Positions 14,617-22,417 are shown, numbered from the stretch's first letter. The stretch is DNA of 40,429 bases from Sulfurospirillum tamanense (GCF_016937535.1 NZ_JAFHKK010000022.1:1-40429); one strand, 5' to 3'. The notes: generated by a model not told the origin, from the sequence alone. Numbers and translations are program-made.

Positions 14617-15570
14617 TTATTCCAGTAAAAAAACATCATCTTTGAGTGCACGGTTATTTAGGTAGTTTCGAAGCCTTGTTGCAATAGCTTCGCGAAGGCT
14701 TGCGGGGTGGTGTACTTGGATGTGGGGCAAAAACGCCATGATGGTCGGGAGTATTTCCATTTCGTGGGTGATGCGAAAGGAAAGGAGTAAGCTTCCGTCT
14801 TCTCGTGCTTCTAGGGTGCGTTGGGACTTGGAGAGGGGTTTGCGTAGAAAATATTTAGCGACCACTGCGTCTACATGTAAGACCACTTCAAAAGCCTCTT
14901 TGTTTGCACTAAACCAAATATTAATCGCGTTGTCGAGTTTTTCATCGAGCGCTTTGTCGTGTGTAAAGGTCTTTTCTTGAACTTGGAGGTTGCGCATGCT
15001 TTTGAGGTGGTATTTTTTAAACACATTGGTGCGACTTTCTAGGCCGACTACGTACCAGTACCCATCAAAGTTAACAATCTTCAAAGGCTTGATTTCTGTC
15101 TGGAAATCCTTGCTTTCTTTGTGGTAGGCAAACCTCACGATGCGGTTTTTTACAATGGCCGCTTCAAGGGTGTAAATCTGCTCCATCCAGTCGCTGATGT
15201 CTTCGATGTTGAGCCTTGCGTAGATGGGGCTTAGGTCTTGGTTTTTGATTTTTGAGAGTAAGTGCTTGGCGCGAAGCGAAAAGCCTGAACCTAGGTTTTC
15301 GCTCATCTTTTCGAGCATATCAAGGACGAGTTGGTCTTGGAGGTTGGTGGTTTTGGTGAGGCAAAATCCCTCTTGCATTTGCCAGCCACGCCCTGATTTT
15401 TGGATGGGAAAGCGAATGAGCCGTTCGTTGAAATCGCGTTGAATGGTGCGCGTACTGGTGTTAAACTCTTCTGCAAGTTCGTTTACATGTAAGGTTTCCC
15501 CCTCGTACAAGCGTCGCAAGATTTCCAAAAGGCGCGTGAGGGTTTTATCGTAGTCGTGTTTATAAGACAT
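14617..15570 (-). CDS. HTH-WYL-domain regulator of the nuclease/LRR block
   Basis: A 317-residue protein. The winged helix-turn-helix at about 12-55 contains LAEEFNTSTRTIQRDFNERL. The WYL domain has YWYVVGLES at 171-179. The WCX-like C-terminus has EILPTIMAFLPHIQVHHPASLREA, closely resembling the end of the regulator at 1575-2585. The start overlaps the stop of the upstream nuclease gene by one base (TAATG), so the two are co-transcribed. The nuclease promoter and two other promoters in the block share a 17-20 bp element containing the dyad GACA-N6-TGTC, which this protein probably binds. That it controls all six genes is inference from the shared element. Confidence 0.87.
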   Translation of the reverse strand: MSYKHDYDKTLTRLLEILRRLYEGETLHVNELAEEFNTSTRTIQRDFNERLIRFPIQKSGRGWQMQEGFCLTKTTNLQDQLVLDMLEKMSENLGSGFSLRAKHLLSKIKNQDLSPIYARLNIEDISDWMEQIYTLEAAIVKNRIVRFAYHKESKDFQTEIKPLKIVNFDGYWYVVGLESRTNVFKKYHLKSMRNLQVQEKTFTHDKALDEKLDNAINIWFSANKEAFEVVLHVDAVVAKYFLRKPLSKSQRTLEAREDGSLLLSFRITHEMEILPTIMAFLPHIQVHHPASLREAIATRLRNYLNNRALKDDVFLLE

Positions 15571-17066
15571 TAGGCTTCCTTTGGCGGGGCTAGTTCTTTG
15601 AGTTTTTCCAATACTTTCACCATGGCCAATGTGTCTAGTTTGCAGTACGCAAGCAAAGCATTTCTGTAAGCCTCTTTGGTAAGTTCGTCGATTGTCGAAA
15701 GTGCGCCAAAGGCTTGCATGGCTTCCCCGCCATGGTGGACTAGGTTTAATTCTTTATAAGCATTTTCCATTTCAGGCACGAGGGCGGGGAGGACGGATTT
15801 GATAGAGTAGCTTCCTTGCATTTTGGGGTGGTAGTAGTGCTTGTTTTGAAAGGGGCTCATGAGGTCTTTGATGTTATCGTGCAAGGCCATGAGTTTTGGA
15901 GCAAGGGATGGGAAGCTTTGGGCAAGGGCTTTGATGACCCCTTTTTCAAAGCCCATGTTGTACGCCAAAATATCCGCGTCTAAGGGAATGTCTTGCGCCA
16001 ACTGGGTCGCTAACGCCTCCCTTGGGTCTTCGCCCTCACAGGCTAAAAATTCTTTGTGTTCCACCTTGCCATCGCCATAATCAACATGGATGGAGTACTG
16101 AAACGGGATTTGCATAAAAGGCCTGATGCCCCTCCACTGCGGAATTGCCTGCTGAAAGGTTTCAAAGTCTAAATGGTAAATGGGATAGCGTAGTGTTTGC
16201 AAAAACGCTTTGATAGCATCTGTGTCGATGATGGGTTTTTGGGAAAGATGGGCTTGGATTTGGATTTGTTGGGCCAACGAATAAGGAGCGAGATTGCTTA
16301 TATCTTCCAGCTTCACAATACCGCTTTTGTAAAGGGCGAGTTTTTTATCTAGGCGCAATCTTGAGATATTAAAAACACTATAAGGGGGAATTTGTCGCTG
16401 TTTATACCAACAATACCCAAATCCATCACACGCATATGGTTCGGTGCAGTGTTTGCCAATATCAACGGGTGGTTCGTTTTCTTTGTCCTCTAAATGCTCA
16501 CGAAACCTCTCTACATGTAAAGGGATATCGCTTTGTTTTTCTAGCACGGCATGGGTCACGTCGGTGATGGTGAAAAGGCTAGCAATATCAAGGGTGTCTG
16601 CGCGTTCGTATTGGTTGTTGATGTGGATGATGTTCACGCGCCTCACATCATAACCAAGGCCATTTAAAACGTAGTACTGGACGGAGGCGTCGTCTAGGTA
16701 CACGTCTTTGACTTGCGTGGAGCTTTTGACTTCGTTGATGATAACCGTGTTGTCTTCGATACACAAAATATCGACCATGACCAAAATGCCCTCATACTTA
16801 AACGTCGCCTCGTAAATATGTTTTTGCCCTGCGTTGATGTAGTCTTGAGTGAGGATGATTTTATCTTCAAAGGTGGTGCCTTCATAGGGAATGGTGACAC
16901 CATTAGGAAAAAGTGCACAGGCTAACTCTCCAACCGCATTACCTGTGTCAAAAATAGCTTGCACAGCCGCATCTGGAGGCGTGAGCACAGAGGGCGCGTG
17001 CTTTTTAAGCCAAAGGGATTTGACACACTGCAAACCGCGCGTGTAGAGGGACTTGGACAGATGCAT
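15570..17066 (-). CDS. DUF2779 protein: Cas4-like nuclease fused to a DEDD-type exonuclease
   Basis: A 498-residue protein. The N-terminal half is a Cas4-like PD-(D/E)XK nuclease: Asp99 (MVDILCIED), NEVKSS with Glu112 and Lys114, and Gln130 in SVQYYVLNG. Cys14, Cys207, Cys213 and Cys219 sit where Cas4 and AddB hold a 4Fe-4S cluster. The C-terminal half is an RNase H-like 3'-5' exonuclease domain with the DxE pair Asp300/Glu302 in YHLDFETF, a middle motif ILAYNMGFEKGV, and a final Asp478 in YCKLDTLAM. This matches the DUF2779 family, which has no settled function. Promoter-distal partner: the WYL regulator. The AAAGGAG ribosome binding site precedes the ATG at 17066. Probably acts on DNA or RNA ends in defence or repair. 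Confidence 0.85.
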   Translation of the reverse strand: MHLSKSLYTRGLQCVKSLWLKKHAPSVLTPPDAAVQAIFDTGNAVGELACALFPNGVTIPYEGTTFEDKIILTQDYINAGQKHIYEATFKYEGILVMVDILCIEDNTVIINEVKSSTQVKDVYLDDASVQYYVLNGLGYDVRRVNIIHINNQYERADTLDIASLFTITDVTHAVLEKQSDIPLHVERFREHLEDKENEPPVDIGKHCTEPYACDGFGYCWYKQRQIPPYSVFNISRLRLDKKLALYKSGIVKLEDISNLAPYSLAQQIQIQAHLSQKPIIDTDAIKAFLQTLRYPIYHLDFETFQQAIPQWRGIRPFMQIPFQYSIHVDYGDGKVEHKEFLACEGEDPREALATQLAQDIPLDADILAYNMGFEKGVIKALAQSFPSLAPKLMALHDNIKDLMSPFQNKHYYHPKMQGSYSIKSVLPALVPEMENAYKELNLVHHGGEAMQAFGALSTIDELTKEAYRNALLAYCKLDTLAMVKVLEKLKELAPPKEA

Positions 17067-17114
17067 GAGGCTCCTTTGGGGGCGATTATACTGAAATAGT
17101 TGGGTGAAAAAGGC

Positions 17115-17149
17115 AGTATAGCCAGAGAAAACGACAGCTTTGTGTCTGG
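17115..17149 (-). promoter_or_regulatory. Leftward promoter of the nuclease/WYL operon with shared element (copy 1)
   Basis: Read on the minus strand: CCAGACACAAAGCTGTC (17149-17133), 12 bases, then TATACT (17120-17115). Transcription would start about 42 bases before the ATG at 17066. The element differs by one base from the copies at 17178-17194 and 18279-18295. With copy 2 it forms a 17-bp inverted repeat around a 28-base centre. Confidence 0.75.
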
Positions 17150-17174
17150 ATGGGAAGAATTGAGCATATTTACA

Positions 17175-17212
17175 AAACCAGACATAAAGCTGTCCTTATG
17201 TCCTTGTAAACT
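17175..17212 (+). promoter_or_regulatory. Rightward promoter of the first unknown pair with shared element (copy 2)
   Basis: AAACCAGACATAAAGCTGTC (17175-17194), 12 bases, then TAAACT (17207-17212), then GCAAAAC. The start codon at 17240 follows 27 bases later, after AAAGGAG. The 20-base element is identical to that at 18276-18295. Confidence 0.75.
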
Positions 17213-17239
17213 AGCAAAACCATATCCAAAGGAGCTGGT

Positions 17240-17857
17240 ATGCTAGAAGACATCAGGGAGATTACACGTTTTGTGTTTGATATATTTGAACCAGAAAACA
17301 AAGCATTAAGTAACCCAAAAATTTGCCACAATGTTTACCGAAAACTGACTCTGCTTACAGGCAAGGCCAATTTTATCGCAGAGTATCATCTAAACATAGA
17401 TTTAGCTCACGAGATTTCAACAAACTCTTCTCTTTCGGGAGCAATGTTTGACTGGAAACACCTATTTAATGGTGAACTGGAAGCATTGAATGTTCTCATC
17501 AAAGACTATCTCCAAGAACTAACACTCCTTTCTTTGAAAGACCCCTCTTGTAGCAACCATTCCCTTGTAGGTAAAAAATACAACATGATGTATTTTTATT
17601 TTTTCGTTAAAGAGCGGTACAATGTAGGGTATATAGACCCTTGTGACTTCATGCTCACCTCACTTATATTAAACCCCAAAATTCACGATAACCAAAATTT
17701 TGACATGGCAAATCCAAGTATGCTAAACCTTGCAGATGGCAAATCAAGGGTTGCTTTACAAAATCACCTTAGAAACATAAAAAAGCTTTTGGATATAGAG
17801 CTAGAAAGACTCAAACGCTATATGGTGAAAAATTACACACTAGAGATGGTGTTGTAA
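17240..17857 (+). CDS. Hypothetical protein A of the nuclease/LRR block
   Basis: A 205-residue soluble, mostly helical protein with no motif that I recognise. It is moderately rich in Asn, Leu and Phe and lacks a signal peptide or membrane segment. The middle has KYNMMYFYFFVKERYNVGY and the end is a basic amphipathic helix. It is divergent from the nuclease/WYL operon and starts behind a promoter carrying the same regulatory element. The next gene follows after 25 bases, so the two form an operon. The coding sequence looks more AT-rich than the flanking core genes and contains no TTACATGTAA, consistent with acquired DNA. Confidence 0.75.
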   Translation: MLEDIREITRFVFDIFEPENKALSNPKICHNVYRKLTLLTGKANFIAEYHLNIDLAHEISTNSSLSGAMFDWKHLFNGELEALNVLIKDYLQELTLLSLKDPSCSNHSLVGKKYNMMYFYFFVKERYNVGYIDPCDFMLTSLILNPKIHDNQNFDMANPSMLNLADGKSRVALQNHLRNIKKLLDIELERLKRYMVKNYTLEMVL

Positions 17858-17882
17858 AAATCAAAAAACAAGGAAAAGGCCG

Positions 17883-18356
17883 ATGAAAATTAAAACCATG
17901 CCCTATAAAGTGGCTTTGACAAAAATCAGGAAAAAGTCAACACTTCACAAGAAAGACATTCGTGTTGACAAGGCTGATATTGCCACGGTGCTGAAAAATG
18001 CGCGCATCCTCTTTGTTTTTAAAATCCACAATGCAAGCATAAAAAAACAAAAAAAGATGCTACAAAACATCGGTAAACTGCCACACGCTCAAGGCATTAT
18101 TGTGAAATTTAAAATCCACCAAAACTGGCCCATGGACAATATTTTAGAAACTATGAATTGTCTCCATGGGCTACTTGATGAAACTATGCCTATTTGTTTT
18201 TGCACCTATACGACCCATGCAATGAAACCAAACAAAGCAACACTCTCAATCTTTGTAGGCAGTAGCACAAGAACCAAACCAGACATAAAGCTGTCGAAAA
18301 TCTTTCCTACACTGTCGCAAACATGTCAGGAGGAAAAGCTCAATGCAACGCGATGA
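17883..18356 (+). CDS. Hypothetical protein B of the nuclease/LRR block
   Basis: A 157-residue basic protein without membrane segments. The central alternation of strands and helices (ARILFVFKIHNAS, then a helix, AQGIIVKFKIHQ, a helix, PICFCTYTTHAM, then ATLSIFVG) loosely resembles the C-terminal domain of FtsZ/tubulin-like proteins. That is a weak visual impression and I would not name it so. The ATG at 17883 follows AAGGAAAAGG. Its 3' end contains the second rightward promoter (18276-18313) and overlaps the LRR gene by 14 bases. Confidence 0.7.
   Translation: MKIKTMPYKVALTKIRKKSTLHKKDIRVDKADIATVLKNARILFVFKIHNASIKKQKKMLQNIGKLPHAQGIIVKFKIHQNWPMDNILETMNCLHGLLDETMPICFCTYTTHAMKPNKATLSIFVGSSTRTKPDIKLSKIFPTLSQTCQEEKLNATR
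18276..18313 (+). promoter_or_regulatory. Internal promoter of the LRR/PD-(D/E)XK pair with shared element (copy 3)
   Basis: AAACCAGACATAAAGCTGTC (18276-18295), 12 bases, then TACACT (18308-18313), then GTCGCAAAC. It lies inside the 3' end of the preceding gene, 29 bases before the ATG at 18343. The 20-base match to 17175-17194, the identical spacing to the -10 and the similar downstream bases make coincidence very unlikely. Confidence 0.75.
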
Positions 18357-18912
18357 CGAGATACAGGCACTGTGCGCATGGGCAGACGCAAACCAACTCC
18401 CTTACAAGTGCCTTCCAAGAGACATGGAAGTGCTTTACTCCCTAACCATTTTGAAGCTTTTTAGGAAAAACTTGACGGAATTGCCCACATCTCTTGGTTG
18501 TCTGACAAATCTAAAGAAATTCAATGTTTTCAGCAACCGTCTTACTTGCATTCCTGTCCAACTCATGAATTGCAAAAATTTAGAACTCTTGAATTTGAAA
18601 AAGAATATGATAAGCTCGATACCGCCAGAAATCGGTCAACTGACAAAGCTTAGATACCTAGACCTTAATGTAAACGCACTAAGCGCTTTGCCAAAAGAGA
18701 TAGGCGAGCTTACCAGTTTGGAAAGTCTATTTCTCTTTGGAAATGATTTGCGTGCTTTGCCCAAAGAAATCATCAAGCTCAAAAACCTTTCTACTTTAGA
18801 ACTTGATGGCAATCCAAGGCTCGTGCTCTCGTCCGCTCAACAAGAATGGATAGAAGAGCTAAAAACAAATGGGTGCGATGTGTTTGGCCCATCAGAAGGA
18901 GATGTACAGTGA
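18343..18912 (+). CDS. Leucine-rich-repeat protein
   Basis: A 189-residue protein. After a 30-residue start there are about five leucine-rich repeats of 22-24 residues (units such as LTNLKKFNVFSNRLTCIPVQL, LTKLRYLDLNVNALSALPKEI, LTSLESLFLFGNDLRALPKEI), capped by LSTLELDGNPRLVL. LRR folds bind proteins. With the PD-(D/E)XK protein that overlaps it by GTGA, it could be the recognition or inhibitory partner of a nuclease; this is inference. No signal peptide, so cytoplasmic. The AGGAGG ribosome binding site is at about 18327-18332. Confidence 0.85.
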   Translation: MQRDDEIQALCAWADANQLPYKCLPRDMEVLYSLTILKLFRKNLTELPTSLGCLTNLKKFNVFSNRLTCIPVQLMNCKNLELLNLKKNMISSIPPEIGQLTKLRYLDLNVNALSALPKEIGELTSLESLFLFGNDLRALPKEIIKLKNLSTLELDGNPRLVLSSAQQEWIEELKTNGCDVFGPSEGDVQ

Positions 18913-20084
18913 GTGAAGAAAACAAGGTGCAAGTTCTCAAAGACTTTGTCTTTAACGACGAAGTTCAGGAGCTTTTAGCACAAATATCTGAGTGTGTGAT
19001 GGACTTTAATGTCTTGGAAATCACAGGCATGGGAACGCAAGAAATCAAACACTCCAAGCTTTTAGCGTGGATGTTTGGGGACAATGAGCACGGCTTAGAC
19101 TACGCTATCTTGGAAGGGTTCCTTAAAAGAGTGGTTGATGCAAACGATGAAGGCGAAACCCTAGAATCTCTAAAGCATTACCTCTATTTGCCTGAAAACA
19201 AGCGCAATATTACCGTGCTTTGTGAACAAGATAATATTGACCTGCTGGTTGTGGATGAAGCAAACAAGGTTGTTGTTGTCATTGAAAATAAAGTATACGC
19301 CAAGGAGAGAACGCAGGGTGAAGATGGAGGACAATTAAACAAATACACTGACATTGTGAGGCGAAAGTACAGTGGTTATGCGTGTTATTTTGTCTATCTT
19401 ACGCTTGATTCATCTTTGCCATCCAATGGCAATGAGCAGTGGATGTGCGCAAGTCACGACATGGTTGGGCAAACAGTTGAACACCTTCTTGGAACTCAGA
19501 GTATCAACTTAAAAGCTGAACTTGTGTTGTCGAGCTATGTGGATTTACTAAAAAGGAGAAAAATTATGGAAGATAAGGCACTAGAAGAGTTGTGTAAAAA
19601 AGTATGGGCCAAAAACACAGAAGCGCTTGACATTCTAATGGAGTACCGAACGACAAACCTTGACAAGCTGTATGAGATGGTTGAAAAAGAGTTCAAATTT
19701 TATCATGAAGAATATCATGCTATTGAAACTGTCGCAACCGACAAGATTTACCAGCATGTTCATGGAAAAAAATGGAGTACAGAAAATTGGGCTGTTGATG
19801 CTCATCTAGAAAAACACCCCAAATCTCTTTGGTTTGGCTATTACCATCCTAGCGATTCAAGAGCTACCAACGAAAAGCTTGCCAGTCTTTACAAAGCACT
19901 ACTAAATGAAAATATTTTAAACAAGAAAAGAGCCAAGGCTACAGAAATTTTAAAGATTAACGAAGAAGATGTAATCAACATGGATGAGGAAGAACTTCAA
20001 AAAGAGATAAATAAAGTTATTGCATTAATACGAGGAAAAATCAAAGAGTTTGAAAAAACTGTGGACGAAATCTTGGGCGCTTGA
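18909..20084 (+). CDS. PD-(D/E)XK nuclease-family protein (PDDEXK_4-like)
   Basis: A 391-residue protein starting at GTG 18909, which overlaps the LRR stop (GTGA) and follows AGAAGGAG by 7 bases; a longer frame from 18846 would run inside the LRR gene. The N-terminal half is a restriction-endonuclease-like core: a conserved IKHSKLLAWMFGDNEHGL, the acidic residues Glu106 and Asp111 (CEQDNIDLLVVDE), the ENK motif VVVVIENKVYAKE (Glu126, Lys128) and GQLNKY (Gln142, Tyr146). All catalytic positions are present. The C-terminal 200 residues are helical and charged and may bind nucleic acid or partners. These proteins are common in defence islands; the target is unknown. A small GGGCG/CGCCC hairpin spans its stop codon. 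Confidence 0.83.
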   Translation: MSEENKVQVLKDFVFNDEVQELLAQISECVMDFNVLEITGMGTQEIKHSKLLAWMFGDNEHGLDYAILEGFLKRVVDANDEGETLESLKHYLYLPENKRNITVLCEQDNIDLLVVDEANKVVVVIENKVYAKERTQGEDGGQLNKYTDIVRRKYSGYACYFVYLTLDSSLPSNGNEQWMCASHDMVGQTVEHLLGTQSINLKAELVLSSYVDLLKRRKIMEDKALEELCKKVWAKNTEALDILMEYRTTNLDKLYEMVEKEFKFYHEEYHAIETVATDKIYQHVHGKKWSTENWAVDAHLEKHPKSLWFGYYHPSDSRATNEKLASLYKALLNENILNKKRAKATEILKINEEDVINMDEEELQKEINKVIALIRGKIKEFEKTVDEILGA

Positions 20085-20128
20085 AAACGCCCTAATATAA
20101 AAATCATCACCAGAAGGGGAACCAAGCC

Positions 20129-20506
20129 ATGAAAAATAGCTTCACGATTCTTATCTTGATGGCTAACATAGCAGTTGCCAACACGGCCACAACCTTTACA
20201 TGTAACGTCACACATCATGGCATGGTGATACCGCTCACGGAGCGTCAGGTACTCAGCATGGGAGAGTCAGCTAAGGCAAGCATGCAGGTAGGAAAGATTA
20301 GGGCGAAAGTGGTGATTGATGGGGTTGAAATTGAACTAAAGTATTTTGACACGGATCATTTTGGATTTGACCTTTATATGACACATGAGGGAGCCGACAT
20401 GCTGGGCTTTGACACTACTAATGAAGGAGGGGAAGATGTGCCAAATGCCTTTATTGAAAGTGCAACCCCTGCGGGAAGCGTCAAGCTTTGGTATAAGTGC
20501 AGATAG
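20129..20506 (+). CDS. Hypothetical exported protein
   Basis: A 125-residue protein with a signal peptide (about 1-20, MKNSFTILILMANIAVANTA). The mature domain is beta-rich and has two cysteines, Cys25 and Cys124, that could form a disulfide. No family recognised. It follows the PD-(D/E)XK gene by 44 bases but has its own ribosome binding site (AGAAGGGGAA) and contains a TTACATGTAA copy, so I place it outside the accessory block. Confidence 0.65.
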   Translation: MKNSFTILILMANIAVANTATTFTCNVTHHGMVIPLTERQVLSMGESAKASMQVGKIRAKVVIDGVEIELKYFDTDHFGFDLYMTHEGADMLGFDTTNEGGEDVPNAFIESATPAGSVKLWYKCR

Positions 20507-20558
20507 GGATTAAGCCGCAAACATGGACATTTGTTGGTAGACTAGGCTAGGACACATA

Positions 20559-21044
20559 ATGAACAAAACTTTTTTCACTCCCGAAAACCTAGAAGCGATG
20601 CGCGCACTCAATGCGCGCATCGCACTCTTTCAACACAAAATCCTCAAAGAAGCCATGGCGCTTGATACTCAGCTTCAAAAGCGCGTAGCAGATGAGAAAG
20701 ACTGGCTGGTTGATTATGAAATGGAGGCGCATATTGCGTTTTATCTCAAAGCGTCTGACTCCGCCTATGACGAAGAGAGTGACAATCTGCTTGTCGTTCA
20801 CAACGAATACCTCAAAGGCATCGCCGATGAGGATGTAGAAAGCGCGTGGCGGTGGAGTGGCAACCACAATGAGTTTTCTGCCTGGAAGCACCCCATGCGT
20901 GGAGAGCATCACTGTTGGTGGTTTCATCACCTGTACGACCACACGCACCTAGGGTGGGAGGATTTGTTGCGTATCGGGCGTATTTGGGGTGATTTACATG
21001 TGTATTATCAGTATGAAAACAAAGACACTAAAGCGACCATTTAA
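20559..21044 (+). CDS. Hypothetical cytoplasmic protein
   Basis: A 161-residue acidic protein, helical at the N-terminus. The C-terminal half is rich in Trp and His (WRWSGNHNEF, HHCWWFHHLYDHTHLGWEDLL) and could bind a metal. No signal peptide, no membrane segment and no family that I recognise. It lies alone between the exported protein and dapD. Confidence 0.65.
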   Translation: MNKTFFTPENLEAMRALNARIALFQHKILKEAMALDTQLQKRVADEKDWLVDYEMEAHIAFYLKASDSAYDEESDNLLVVHNEYLKGIADEDVESAWRWSGNHNEFSAWKHPMRGEHHCWWFHHLYDHTHLGWEDLLRIGRIWGDLHVYYQYENKDTKATI

Positions 21045-21122
21045 GAGAAACAAAGATTACATTTTATGGTTATGCTCACTATCCAACCCTTCCTTTTAAT
21101 CCTCCTAACATCAACTTTTAGG

Positions 21123-21128
21123 TACAAT
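21123..21128 (+). promoter_or_regulatory. -10 box of dapD
   Basis: TACAAT lies 35 bases before the ATG at 21164, followed by AAAGGA as the ribosome binding site. Confidence 0.4.
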
Positions 21129-21163
21129 CACCCCATTTTAGAACAACATATAAAGGACATACT

Positions 21164-22375
21164 ATGGCCATTAAAGGGATTGAAACAAAAGAGGCGTTCG
21201 CCAAATTGGTGGAAAAAACAAAGGCCAAGTCTGGCTATAAAGACCCTATCGGTTTTGGAGTTGCCAGAGTCGATCGCGGACAACTTACCCCTTCAAAAAT
21301 CCTTCAAGCAAGCTTTCCTGTGGTCAACTGGAATGAAAACTTTGGCAGTGCGGCTGTATTTGTCGCTGCACTTGACGAAGCGGGTATTGAGGTAGATTTT
21401 TCAGGTAGTGAGTTCGTGTGCGACGTAAAAAAGAAGTTTGTTAAAAATGCCATGGCGGCGTTTGAGCCATTTTTAGAAGAAGCCATGGGAGATGCGCATA
21501 AAAACGTACAAGTCATTCAGCACCTTGATTTCATTGCTCAAAACGAGGGTCTTGAAAAAGATTTCCGCTTGGTTTTCTTGTTTGAAGATGCGGCACCAAA
21601 AAGCGTAGAAGCGGTCTACCTCAAGCTCTATGCGCTCTCAACAGGTAAAGCGCCTTTGCGTTCTTTGAACCTAAGTGGCGCGTTTGGGGTACTTGAAAAC
21701 GTCGCATGGTCCATGAATGTGCCCATCGAGCTTGCATGGTTGCGTGAAAATGAGATTGAAATGAAGCTCGATGGCACCTTCCCTGTGATTGAAGGAGTGG
21801 ACAAATTCCCGCGCTTTTTACAACATGTCATTCCTGCAGACAACACGCGGATTTTAGACGCGAGCAAAGTTCGCATGGGCGCGCAACTGGCCGCAGGTAC
21901 CACGGTGATGCCAGGAGCAAGCTATATTAACTTCAACGCAGGAACCACAGGCCCCGTGATGGTTGAGGGGCGCATTAGCTCTTCGGCGATTGTGGGTGCG
22001 GGAAGCGACGTGGGCGGCGGTGCTAGCATTTTGGGTGTTTTGAGCGGCACCAACGGTAATCCCGTTAGTATTGGCAAAAACACCTTGCTTGGCGCCAACT
22101 CTGTTACGGGTATTCCGCTGGGAGATGGGTGTATCGTGGATGCAGGTATCGCGATTTTAGAGGGTACAAAAGTGAGCATTTCATCAGCCCAAATGGAAAA
22201 AATCAAAGAAGTAAACCCCGAATTTGAGTATGTTTTGGGTGAAGAAACATATGTGTTTAAGGGATTAGATTTGGCAGGTTTTCACGGCCTTCACTTTCGT
22301 CAAGACAGCATCACAGGCGCTTTGAAGGTGTTTCGTTCTCAGCGCGAAGTTGTGCTAAACAGCGAACTTCACTAG
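21164..22375 (+). CDS. dapD: Tetrahydrodipicolinate N-succinyltransferase, long form
   Basis: A 403-residue enzyme of the succinylase branch of lysine/diaminopimelate synthesis. It transfers succinyl from succinyl-CoA to tetrahydrodipicolinate. The N-terminal 230 residues are the extra domain of the long Campylobacterota/actinobacterial type. The C-terminus is a left-handed beta-helix with hexapeptide repeats (for example VRMGAQLAAGTTVMPGASYINFNAGTTG and GRISSSAIVGAGSDVGGGASILGVLSG). The start at 21164 follows AAAGGA. It ends in a hairpin terminator. Monocistronic. Confidence 0.92.
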   Translation: MAIKGIETKEAFAKLVEKTKAKSGYKDPIGFGVARVDRGQLTPSKILQASFPVVNWNENFGSAAVFVAALDEAGIEVDFSGSEFVCDVKKKFVKNAMAAFEPFLEEAMGDAHKNVQVIQHLDFIAQNEGLEKDFRLVFLFEDAAPKSVEAVYLKLYALSTGKAPLRSLNLSGAFGVLENVAWSMNVPIELAWLRENEIEMKLDGTFPVIEGVDKFPRFLQHVIPADNTRILDASKVRMGAQLAAGTTVMPGASYINFNAGTTGPVMVEGRISSSAIVGAGSDVGGGASILGVLSGTNGNPVSIGKNTLLGANSVTGIPLGDGCIVDAGIAILEGTKVSISSAQMEKIKEVNPEFEYVLGEETYVFKGLDLAGFHGLHFRQDSITGALKVFRSQREVVLNSELH

Positions 22376-22382
22376 CTTTACA

Positions 22383-22417
22383 TGTAAGCGGTTTGACGCC
22401 GCTTACATTCGTTTTTT
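22383..22417 (+). terminator. Terminator of dapD
   Basis: TGTAAGCGG (22383-22391) pairs with CCGCTTACA (22399-22407) around a 7-base loop and is followed by TTCGTTTTTT. The 5' arm uses part of a TTACATGTAA copy (22378-22387). It overlaps the 3' end of the convergent small gene. Confidence 0.7.

Noticed and set aside
17175-18295. 20-bp direct repeats as ends or target-site duplication of a mobile element
   Set aside because: A third, inverted copy exists at 17133-17149, all three sit 12 bp from a -10 box, and no transposase or integrase lies between them. A regulatory role explains the pattern better.
17883-18356. FtsZ/tubulin C-terminal-like domain in unknown protein B
   Set aside because: Only a loose strand-helix pattern match; no GTPase domain and no diagnostic residues, so no family name was assigned.
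18846-18908. Longer start for the PD-(D/E)XK protein inside the LRR gene
   Set aside because: The GTG at 18909 has an AGAAGGAG site at the right distance and the common GTGA overlap. The upstream residues look like out-of-frame LRR sequence.
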